This document shows positions 14,606 through 23,200 of a DNA stretch of 34,649 nucleotides, in pieces. The DNA comes from Fibrobacter sp. (GTDB lineage: Bacteria; Fibrobacterota; Fibrobacteria; Fibrobacterales; Fibrobacteraceae). Where the stretch lies: NCBI GenBank assembly GCA_017550445.1, contig JAFZOV010000012.1:1-34649 (forward strand). Direction: 5' to 3'. Every line of letters starts with the position of its first letter. Position 1 is the stretch's first letter. The notes under the pieces are model-generated. The model was not told the DNA's origin, searched no databases, and worked only from the letters and a program-made list of their open reading frames with translations. The position numbers were made by a program, and so were the translations under genes.

Positions 14606-16027
14606 TTAATAACTTCCGAAATCGGTTGGGCCCATGTCGCTAGCATCGTCGTAGGCATAGGCTTCGCCACCGCCATCGCCTTCGGGAGCTGCATCGTAGA
14701 AGGTGGTATATTCCGGAATGAAGGTCATGGGAATGTCCTTCACCGAACCGTTACGGTGCTTTGCCACAATCAGTTCTGCGGTATGCTTGTCTTCTTCGCG
14801 GTGAGTCTGCACGAACTTGCGTTCCACGAACCACACCATATCGGCATCCTGTTCGATAGAACCTGATTCGCGGAGGTCAGAAAGCTGCGGGCGTTCGCGG
14901 CCCTTTTCTTCGACTTTACGGCTAAGCTGAGCGAGCGCAATCACCGGGATTTGCATTTCCTTGGCCAAAATCTTGAGGCCGCGCGAAATGGCACCGATGG
15001 CGACCGCGCGGTTTTCTTCTTTACCCGTCTTCATGAGCTGCAGGTAGTCGATAATCAGCAGGTCGAGCTTGCCCTTGCGCTTGAGCTGGCGCGCCTTGCT
15101 CATGAGTTCCATAATGCCAAGGTCGGCGTTATCGTCTACGTAGAGCGGGGCCTTTTGAATGGGCGTCACGGCGGCGATCAACTTTTTCTTTTCGTCGCTG
15201 TTGAGGTAACCGTTGCGGAGCTTGCTCTGGTCAATCTGAGCCTGCGAGCAGAGCAGACGCTGTGCGAGCTGCACGCCGTCCATTTCCAAGCTGAAGAACG
15301 CAACATTCTGCTGGAAGTTGATGGCCGCGTTCGCCGCAATCGTAAGCGCAAAAGACGTCTTACCCACACCGGGGCGCGCCGCGAGAATAATCAAGTCGGA
15401 CTTTTGCAGACCGTTGGTAAGTTCATCGAGTTCGGTGATGCCCGTGCGAATGCCCGTGATACCGTCCTTGCGGTTGTTCAGGCGTTCCAACAGCGGCGTC
15501 ACAAAATTCTGAATCGGCTTCAGGGAATCGCGAATCTGGTCATCGGCGATGGCGAAAATATCGCGTTCGGCGTCCTGCAGAACTTCATCAGGAACAGCCG
15601 CCGGATCCATCGCATTCTTGATGACTGCAGACGAAGACTTAATCAGCTTGCGGAGCGTCGCCTTCTTGCGCAACAGCTCAATGTGCCAGCTGGCGTTTGC
15701 CGAAGAGGCCACCGATTCCATGAGTTCGAACAGGTATTCGCGACCGCCCACAAGCGTAAGCTTGTTCATGGTCTCAAGTTCAGCCGCAAGCGTCACCAAG
15801 TCAATCGGTGTCACGTTACGGTTGAGCGTACAGAGGGCAGTCCAAATCAACTGGTGCTTTTCCAAATAGAAAAAGCTTTCGTCCTTGATAATCATGATGG
15901 CTTCGCCCATCACGTCAGGATCGCGCAAAATACTTCCAAGCAGGCAACGTTCAGCATCCAGGTCCATGGGGACCTGGCGGCCTTCGTATGAATTCTGTTG
16001 ATTTTCAAAATCAGGCATCGTCGCCAT
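14606..16027 (-). CDS. dnaB: Replicative DNA helicase DnaB
   Basis: The 473-aa hexameric 5'-3' helicase unwinds DNA at the replication fork. The N-terminal primase-interacting domain is recognised by PMDLDAERCLLGSILRDP at about 20-37. The RecA-like core has Walker A ARPGVGKTS at about 217-225, the QNVAFFSLEM strand, Walker B LLIIDYLQLM, and the C-terminal EIPVIALAQL-like and SDLRESGSIEQDADMVWF motifs. Length is normal. Two starts are possible: ATG at 16027, used here, or ATG at 16018, which gives MPDFENQ; neither has a strong SD. The start overlaps the end of the activator gene by 8 or 17 nt, so this housekeeping gene appears tied to a regulatory operon. A dnaB with this neighbourhood is unusual. 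Confidence 0.96.
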   Translation of the reverse strand: MATMPDFENQQNSYEGRQVPMDLDAERCLLGSILRDPDVMGEAIMIIKDESFFYLEKHQLIWTALCTLNRNVTPIDLVTLAAELETMNKLTLVGGREYLFELMESVASSANASWHIELLRKKATLRKLIKSSSAVIKNAMDPAAVPDEVLQDAERDIFAIADDQIRDSLKPIQNFVTPLLERLNNRKDGITGIRTGITELDELTNGLQKSDLIILAARPGVGKTSFALTIAANAAINFQQNVAFFSLEMDGVQLAQRLLCSQAQIDQSKLRNGYLNSDEKKKLIAAVTPIQKAPLYVDDNADLGIMELMSKARQLKRKGKLDLLIIDYLQLMKTGKEENRAVAIGAISRGLKILAKEMQIPVIALAQLSRKVEEKGRERPQLSDLRESGSIEQDADMVWFVERKFVQTHREEDKHTAELIVAKHRNGSVKDIPMTFIPEYTTFYDAAPEGDGGGEAYAYDDASDMGPTDFGSY

Positions 16028-17480
16028 CCATAATAATCTTAAGTTCTTTCAATTTACGCCACAAAGTCGCACGGCTAATTCCCAGACGCTTGCAGACTTC
16101 GGTACGGTTACCGCCACACACGCTCAAGGCGCGCAGAATATGGCGGCGTTCCATTTCTTCGAGCGACAAAAGTTCGCCATCGGCTTCGCATTCGGCTGCG
16201 GGTTTCTTTTCGGCCTTGGGGCTTTCAAAAGAAATTCCCGGCAGCTCCACCGATTCCGCTTCGATGACTTCAGGGGCGGCATTGTGCTCGCCCTTAATGT
16301 GCGGAATCGCCATCGTCTGTTCGCGGGCGCAGTTCTGCACTTCTTCGGGCAAGTCTTCCAGGCGAATCACGCCGCCTTCGGCCAAAACAGTCGCGTGTTC
16401 GATAATGTTTTCGAGTTCGCGAATGTTGCCCGGGTAAGAATACTTGGTCAGCGCATAAAGTGCAGCCGGTTCCAGGTCCACGATGTCCTTGCCCTGGGCG
16501 TCCTTGTTTTTCAAGATGAAATACTTGATCAGGTTCGGCAGCGCAGGCTTGCGTTCGCGGAGCGGCGGCAACAGCAAGTGGAACGTGTTCAGGCGGTAGT
16601 AAAGGTCTTCGCGGAACCTGCCGGCCTGCATGGCCTCCTGCAGGTCGCGGTTTGTAGCAGCAAGCACACGCACATCCAAGTACTGCGGTTGGGTATCGCC
16701 CACTCGCCTGATTTCGTGGCTTTGCAAAAAGCGCAAAAGCTTCACCTGGGTGGCCGCCGACAATTCGCCGACTTCATCCAAGAAGAGCGTTCCGCCGTTG
16801 GCAGATTCGAACAGGCCCTTCTTGTCGGCGGTAGAACCGGTGTAAGAACCCTTCTTGCTACCGAAGAGTTCGCTTTCGACCAGGTTCTCGGGAATGGCAC
16901 CGCAGTTTACCGCCACAAAAGGTTCGGCGGCACGCTTGCTATAGCGGTGAATCACGTTGGCCAGGAATTCCTTGCCCGAACCGGATTCGCCGGTAATGAG
17001 AACCGTACTGTTGGTGGGAGCCACCTTATAGACGGTCTTCAGAATCTTGCGCATCTCGGGAGTGTTTCCGAGAAGGCCATCCAGCACCTGGGATTCCATG
17101 AGCTGGTTGTTGGACTTGTTGAGCAGCTGGGCATGAACCTTCTGCGCCGTAGATTCCAGCTGAGAAATGGAAATAGGCTTTTTAAGGAAGGTATTCGCGC
17201 CGCGGGTAATAGCCGCAGCAGCGCCCTGCCAGTTGCGGTCATCGCAAAGCACAAAGATTTCAATGCCCGGGTGCCGCTCCTTTAAAAAGCTCACCATGTC
17301 CATGTTGTCTTGCATTAAAAAGGGAACTTCGATAAACGCAAGGTCTATCGAATCCTTTTTGACGATGGGCATTAAATCGCTCTCGCGGGTACAGGTGAAC
17401 AAGGTCGTTCCTGCAACCGACCAAGAGTGCTGGATATCGTCGATAAATTTCTGATCTAAATCCGCGATCAGGATATTCAT
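16011..17480 (-). CDS. Sigma54-dependent activator-type regulator with degenerate receiver
   Basis: A 489-aa NtrC-family protein with receiver, AAA+ and Fis-type HTH domains. In the receiver (1-115) the acid pocket is reduced (ADLD at 6-9), the phosphoacceptor Asp is replaced by Glu51 (AFIEVPFL), the switch Thr is Cys79, and Lys101 is kept. The AAA+ core has Walker A GESGSGKE at 164-171, GSYTGS at 211-216 in place of the sigma54-contact GAFTGA, Walker B TLFLDEV at 231-237 and arginine-finger REDLYYRLN. The C-terminus is a Fis HTH (RRHILRALSVCGGNRTEV, then KRLGISRATLWRKLKEL). A 65-residue acidic linker separates the last two parts. The gene starts 10 nt after the receiver gene and overlaps dnaB. 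It is probably controlled by the upstream kinase/receiver or is phosphorylation-independent. Confidence 0.92.
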   Translation of the reverse strand: MNILIADLDQKFIDDIQHSWSVAGTTLFTCTRESDLMPIVKKDSIDLAFIEVPFLMQDNMDMVSFLKERHPGIEIFVLCDDRNWQGAAAAITRGANTFLKKPISISQLESTAQKVHAQLLNKSNNQLMESQVLDGLLGNTPEMRKILKTVYKVAPTNSTVLITGESGSGKEFLANVIHRYSKRAAEPFVAVNCGAIPENLVESELFGSKKGSYTGSTADKKGLFESANGGTLFLDEVGELSAATQVKLLRFLQSHEIRRVGDTQPQYLDVRVLAATNRDLQEAMQAGRFREDLYYRLNTFHLLLPPLRERKPALPNLIKYFILKNKDAQGKDIVDLEPAALYALTKYSYPGNIRELENIIEHATVLAEGGVIRLEDLPEEVQNCAREQTMAIPHIKGEHNAAPEVIEAESVELPGISFESPKAEKKPAAECEADGELLSLEEMERRHILRALSVCGGNRTEVCKRLGISRATLWRKLKELKIIMDGDDA

Positions 17481-17490
17481 CGCGACCTAC

Positions 17491-17865
17491 TTACGAATGG
17501 CTCTTGATGATTTCTTCGACCTTCGCACGAAGGGCTTGCAAGTCCACAGGCTTGTTGAAGGTTGCCGCGGCATCAAAGTGCTGGGCAGTCATCAGGTAGT
17601 CTTCGGCAGAGGTACGGCCACCGCCGCTCACGGCGATAGTGCGGTCACTCATGTTCAAACGACGCAGATCCAGAATGACTTCGTAACCATCCACATCCGG
17701 CATAATGATGTCGGTAATGATCACGTCATAGGTCTTGTTCTGGTAAAGAGTCTTGGCTTCTTTACCATTCTTTGCCGTTTCGACATTGTAGCCCTTGATT
17801 TCAAGAGCGGACTTGAGCATCAGATTGAACTGCTCGTCGTCATCGATAATCAGGATAGTAGGCAC
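17491..17865 (-). CDS. CheY-like single-domain response regulator
   Basis: A 124-aa stand-alone receiver, probably the phosphoryl acceptor of the adjacent kinase. All key residues are present: acid pocket D8-D10 (LIIDDDE), phosphoacceptor D52 (IITDIIMPD), Ser80 in the switch position (AVSGGG), and Lys105 (FNKP). The start is GTG at 17865, one base into the kinase stop codon (TAGTG), with GGAGG just upstream, so the two are translationally coupled. There is no output domain. It could act as a relay between kinase and an effector, or as a phosphate sink. Confidence 0.9.
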   Translation of the reverse strand: MPTILIIDDDEQFNLMLKSALEIKGYNVETAKNGKEAKTLYQNKTYDVIITDIIMPDVDGYEVILDLRRLNMSDRTIAVSGGGRTSAEDYLMTAQHFDAAATFNKPVDLQALRAKVEEIIKSHS

Positions 17866-20213
17866 TAGCCCTCCTTCGTTTCAGTTTCCATTGGCCAATA
17901 TAGATAAAATGTAGTTCCTTCACCCAATGTTGTCTGCACTGTAAAATAGGCTTTGCCCTCTTTTAACAGCCTCAAGGCCGAAGAAAGACCCAATCCCAGG
18001 CCTTCACCAGGGGCCTTAGTGGTAAAAAACGGTGCAAAAATGCGTTCCAGAGTGCCAGAATCCATGCCCGTCCCCGTATCGGATATTTCGAACTTGGCAT
18101 AGCTACCTGCAGGTACCGGCGGAGCATAAGGTGTCACCAGCTGGGTTTCTAGCGTTTCGGGATACAGCTTAAAGGTCAGGGAACCGCCCGTCTGCTTCAT
18201 GGCAAACAGGGCATTGTTCGCCAGGTTACTGATAATGCGGTCAAGGGACGCCACAATGCCACGAATCTTCAGGCTCTTGTCCAGTTCTTCACTGTGCACC
18301 TTGACGTTAGGCGGCAAGGTCAAAGAAATCTTTCGGACCACGTCTTCGATAATCATGTACGGCGAGAATACGATGGCTGGCGTTGCCGCATTGGCATTGC
18401 CGCGAATGGCGTTCAACAGTTCGTTGAGGGAATCCTTTCCGCGCTGGGCGGCCTTCTTCGCCTCTGAAATAAAGGTGTAAACCTGCGACTGCTTGTCTTC
18501 GACAACTTCCTGCGCTATTTCCAAAAAGCCAAGCTGCGAACCGAGAATGTTGTTGTAGTCGTGCGCAAAGGCGCCGCAGATCGTGCCCAGTTCTTCAAGA
18601 CGCGAATGAATGAACTTCTGTTCGCGCAACACGTTCCGTTCGTATTCGAGCCTGCGCTGTTCAGTCATGTCGACCTTTAGGCACAAGGTCTTGTAAGGTG
18701 CCTTTCCCTGCTGAATAATCGGAATATACATGTTGTCGAAGGTCTGCACCAGTTCGCCCAGTGCCGTAAGGCGGTTCGCCTCGTCCTGGGAAATTTCTAC
18801 GCCATCTTTATCTTCAAACGAGGTGTTGACCCTGACTTCGCCCTTTTCGCGGGCCTCTTTTTCGTATATCGAAATGTCTTCGCTGTTGTCGCGGGCACCT
18901 TCGCGCGAGCCGCGCTTGGCTAGATCCAGCTGGTTCTGTTTTTGGTAAACGCCCAGTTCGCTCTTGTACCACACTCTAAAGGGGAGCGCGTTAATCAAGG
19001 TGTTCAGCACGTTTTCTTTTTCGGCCTTGATAGAAGCTTCTTTGTTCAAGCGGTCCTGGTATCGCACCAGGTCATGGGTGTATTCCACGTACTGTTCGTT
19101 AAGGGTCTTCAAGTTCTGCTGCAGCAAAAGCGTCTTGGACTGGTCCATAAAAAAGGCAATATTGACCATTGTCAAAAGGGTCTGCCGGCACTTGAAGAAA
19201 TAAATCTTCATCACGTGGGTTTCGCCGTTAATATTCATGCGGACATCGCTATAAACCGACTCCCTGAAGAAATCCAGATTCGGCGGCAAAACATTCTTAA
19301 TGGACTTTCCGCACAAACTAATAGACGATTGCCCTAAAAGCTTAGCGGCGCCGTGGTTTACAGACTTGATTCGTCCAGAATCGTCATAATAGATAATGCC
19401 ATCTTCGATCTTGGTTATCAGCTTTTGTACAAACCAGTAAGCCCCCAAATCACGGAACCTGGCCGACGTATAATACTGGCCGCAGAGCAAGGCCAGGAAC
19501 AACGTCAAAAACTGGTGCCATACAAAGAACTGGAAACCACCATGCCATGCCCCAAAATCCTTGACAACAGGAATCAAAAAGTCAAACAGCACAGCCACAA
19601 TCAGGCACAAGGTAAAGCTGCCGGCCATATAGGCCCCCGTATACTGCACCGTCAAATCCAGGGAATGAATTGTCCCGCGTAAAAGCTGATAGATAATAAT
19701 TAGGCAGGGGGGTAAAAAGAACAGCACATAGACTATGGTAAATGTCTTGAAAATCGGGAGTCCCTCGAAGGGGTGGAATCCGAAGAAGTCGAATTCAGGC
19801 ACCACATTGGGGCTAAAGACAAACACGCTGGTTAACGCCAAAATGACAATGGTTCCCACAAAGCCAGACATGGTCTTAAAGATTGTCCGGCGAGTGTACA
19901 GAATCAGTTCGCCCATGTCGTAAATGGCAACACCCACGCGAACCCAACACAAGGCCTGCAGGCCAAAAAGGACCTGGCGACCAATGTAGAGATCCGTCGC
20001 ATCCGGGGACATGGGTCCACTGAAAAAGATGATGCCCAAAATGCTACAGGCGTTCCAGGCAATGTTTGCAAGAACCATGATGCGCAAGGGTTTCGGCAAG
20101 CGGCGTGCCGTCATCTTGCGCTCTAGCAGCACCGGGTAATAAAACGATACAATAAGGGCCAGCACCGACAGCACCAAAAGGTATGGAGAATCGGAAAACA
20201 GGCTCTCTGACAT
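17865..20213 (-). CDS. Membrane sensor histidine kinase with 7 predicted TM helices and PAS domain
   Basis: A 782-aa sensor kinase. Seven hydrophobic segments occupy about 1-240 (from SPYLLVLSVLALIVSFYY to FLTLFLALLCGQYY). A PAS-like domain follows at about 260-370 (IEDGIIYYDDSGRIKSVN), then coiled-coil and a second PAS-like region ending in the CLKVDMTEQRRLEYER linker. The phosphoacceptor His551 is in GAFAHDYNNILG, the ntrB-like H-box variant. The ATPase domain has an N-box (ISNLANNALFAMKQ), G1 DTGTGMD, F-box APFFTTK and G2 GEGLGLGLSSA. The start at 20213 is 1 nt after the stop of the GH9 gene. No ligand can be named. Its position suggests it senses a cell-surface or nutrient signal. Confidence 0.9.
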   Translation of the reverse strand: MSESLFSDSPYLLVLSVLALIVSFYYPVLLERKMTARRLPKPLRIMVLANIAWNACSILGIIFFSGPMSPDATDLYIGRQVLFGLQALCWVRVGVAIYDMGELILYTRRTIFKTMSGFVGTIVILALTSVFVFSPNVVPEFDFFGFHPFEGLPIFKTFTIVYVLFFLPPCLIIIYQLLRGTIHSLDLTVQYTGAYMAGSFTLCLIVAVLFDFLIPVVKDFGAWHGGFQFFVWHQFLTLFLALLCGQYYTSARFRDLGAYWFVQKLITKIEDGIIYYDDSGRIKSVNHGAAKLLGQSSISLCGKSIKNVLPPNLDFFRESVYSDVRMNINGETHVMKIYFFKCRQTLLTMVNIAFFMDQSKTLLLQQNLKTLNEQYVEYTHDLVRYQDRLNKEASIKAEKENVLNTLINALPFRVWYKSELGVYQKQNQLDLAKRGSREGARDNSEDISIYEKEAREKGEVRVNTSFEDKDGVEISQDEANRLTALGELVQTFDNMYIPIIQQGKAPYKTLCLKVDMTEQRRLEYERNVLREQKFIHSRLEELGTICGAFAHDYNNILGSQLGFLEIAQEVVEDKQSQVYTFISEAKKAAQRGKDSLNELLNAIRGNANAATPAIVFSPYMIIEDVVRKISLTLPPNVKVHSEELDKSLKIRGIVASLDRIISNLANNALFAMKQTGGSLTFKLYPETLETQLVTPYAPPVPAGSYAKFEISDTGTGMDSGTLERIFAPFFTTKAPGEGLGLGLSSALRLLKEGKAYFTVQTTLGEGTTFYLYWPMETETKEG

Positions 20214-20214
20214 T

Positions 20215-23200
20215 TTATTTTACCCGCTTGACACCAAATGTGGACGTTTTATCGTAAGAGTTCTTGTTACTGAACTTATCTGCGTTTTCGGAATTCGGGT
20301 TCGCAATGAACACCGTTTCCATTTGTAATTTATAAATATAAGCGCCCGTGGCAACCGCCCTACCCTTTTCAGACTGGATTCCGACCTGGGTATTGGCCCA
20401 TTCCACATAGAAAATAACCTTGCCCGACGAAGAAAGGTATTCGGCAGAGGGCACAATATATTTACCCGACAGTCGGTTCACGAAACTACCCAGGTTCGAA
20501 TAAATAGGCATATCGTACTTGACACGCAGGCTATCCCAGGCCGCAGGTTCACCACCCGCAGAGCCGCGAGGCACGGTCATCTCAATTTTCCAGATAGCAC
20601 CCTGAATACCGGTAGTATCGATACCCTGGGCAATCACCTGGCCGTCGCGGATCAGGTCCAGCTTGCGAGTCGTGGGGTTCAGCACATACAGGCGCATGTT
20701 ATCTTGAGCCGGCACCTGAGTACGTAAATCGCCACCCGAACGGGCCACACTGCTCTGTGCAGCTTCGTTTTGCATAGTCACGACAAACTTGATCTTCGGG
20801 TCACCGGAACTCATAATCGGAATCCACGGGGCATCCGTTGCAGGCATGTTGCCCAAAGCATCGCGCAGGGCACTGAAATCCTTAGGCTGCAAGCGCACAT
20901 AGTCGCCATCACTTACAGCAAGCGGACTCTTCTTGTCGTAATACACCTGCATGCCCAACTTGGACGGCGTAACGGACAAAGACTGAACAGAATGTTTGTA
21001 GATTGCCGTATCGCTACCAGAAATTTTTTCGCGGTAATACACCAACGAAGAATCCGTGACACTCACCGGTTCGCTCAAGTCAAGAGCAAGGAAATCGAAC
21101 TTATCGGACTTGGACATGTCAATGGAGGCCGCCACAATCACAGGGCCCACCAAGTCTTGTCCCAGCACCGAGTTCATTTCGTACGAAGCGCCCGAGCCCA
21201 GATGCTGGGCCACAAGGCCGGCACCCGTAACGTTCATTCCCTTGAGCGGGCCTTCATAAGTACCGCCGGTAACACCGTAGCTAAAGGGCGAGGGCAAGCT
21301 GAGCGTCGCCGTCATGCCATCGGCAGCATAAGTCGGAACAGATCCTGCCACCCAAAGGGTTTCGGGAGTCTGTATACCGAACACAATGGACAAACTATCC
21401 GGCTGATGCTTAGAATCTATGGGACGTTCGTATTCAATGTAAATGTATTCGGCATAGCCGTCTTCGTTATTATCCGAAATAGAGGCGTACGTCATAGGCA
21501 CCGGAAGCAGTTTCAGCGTAATGGGAAGCTTGGGCTGACCGCAAGCGGACGAGACCTCGTTACCGTTCTTATCCTTAATGGCACCGTTCGCCAGCAGCTG
21601 GGCAAACATGCCTTCGGTCACCACGGAATTGCCATTGGCATCAAATTCAACTTCAAATTCCCACACGTTCATGGATTCGTTATAAATCTGCGAGAACTTG
21701 ACCGAAGGTTCATTCACCTTGGTAGTGCCATTCGTAGCGAACAACTGCACCGGCCAATCGGTACCCGGAGCCGAAATCGGTTCGCTAAACTGCATATACA
21801 CACGATCGCTCTTTGCCGTATCCAGGCGTTCGAGCACGGCCACCGCCAAAAGCGTCGGGGCAACACCGTCTTGGTAGAAGTCGGTATGGCTTTCGACAGA
21901 ACCGTTCACATTGGAATACAGCGTAATAGAGCCGCTGGGGTCGGTATTGATTGCGGTATCCGTGATGTTTGCCTTTACCACCAGGTCCCTGCCACTAAGA
22001 CTAATGACATCAGTAGTGGTAATGGTATCGGTACCGTACACAAAGCTCACCGACTTGAAGGACTGTTTTTCCTGATACTCGTTCGAAAGGGTAATTTCAA
22101 TTGCATCAGGCACGTTGTCGCAGTTCGTATCCACCATCTTGGCCACGTCAATAATGGGCCAGGGTGGAAGTTCTTCGATATTCAACTTTGCATAGGCTGC
22201 ATCGTAATCGAACTGAGTCGATGTCCCTGCCGCCTTCGCAAACAAGGTGGTCACCAGGACTTCTTCGGAACTGACATAGAATACGGCTTCACCGTTCACC
22301 AGCTGAATACTGGTGACAGGAATCGTAGCCGTCTTGGAGCTCCAGAAAAGAACGTTTCCAGAAGTCGTTCCCAGTTCAAGAGAAAGACTTACCGTATCCA
22401 AAAGCTGGGCAAGAGAATCCAGCAAGTAAACATGGACTTCTACCCTCTTGGGGTTCGAAGGATCCGATGTCCGGTAAGTGGTATAGACATCCTTGTTGAA
22501 AGAGAGGTATCGCTTTTCTAGCGGAGTGGTAATGGTATCAATTTCTACGTTCGAACGGACCACGGCACAAGCGCAATCGTACTGGTTTTTACCCGTATAG
22601 CCAGGCATGCCTGCCGCATGATTGTGCCAGCTCACCCATTCCATGTAATTGTTGCCGTAAGCAAGGGTCGTGTCCTTGGCAAAGACATAGGAATCGGTAC
22701 GGGTTCCGTTGTCGTACACAAAATTCTGCGGTTTGCCATTCATTTCCAAATCATCCAGAATTCCAGTGGGGGTCACCTTACTAGAACCTTCATAAGTGGT
22801 CTTGTAGTCTTCTTTTTCTATAGAATAGTAGGGGCTCCTGAAGGGCTTTTCAAAATCAAGTGTAACCGTGCGGTGCACCTGCGGACCACTTTCCGGAGTA
22901 TCTTCTGGACCATAACCAAAGATATGCTTGCCATGGTAATAAACCGTAACGTATGGGTCACGTACATAAGCAACAACCCTCTCGCCTATACTATCAAGTT
23001 CCCAATCAGACGTTTCTAACAGATTGAAATATGGACCTTGTTTAAGATCAACGCCTTCAAAGTATTCAGGATCATCATCTGCAACATGCGGCCTAATCGA
23101 CCATCCATCCGCAAAATCCTTATAAGTTCCCGTTTCAAACTTTAACTGGAAAATCATTCGGCCAGAAACATCAAGCGTGTCCTTAATCGTTACAGGCAAA

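Noticed and set aside
20770..22521. Long open frame (583 codons) on the plus strand
   Set aside because: It lies entirely antisense to the GH9 tail, has no recognisable domains, and is rich in His/Arg/Gly as expected from reverse-reading a biased gene.
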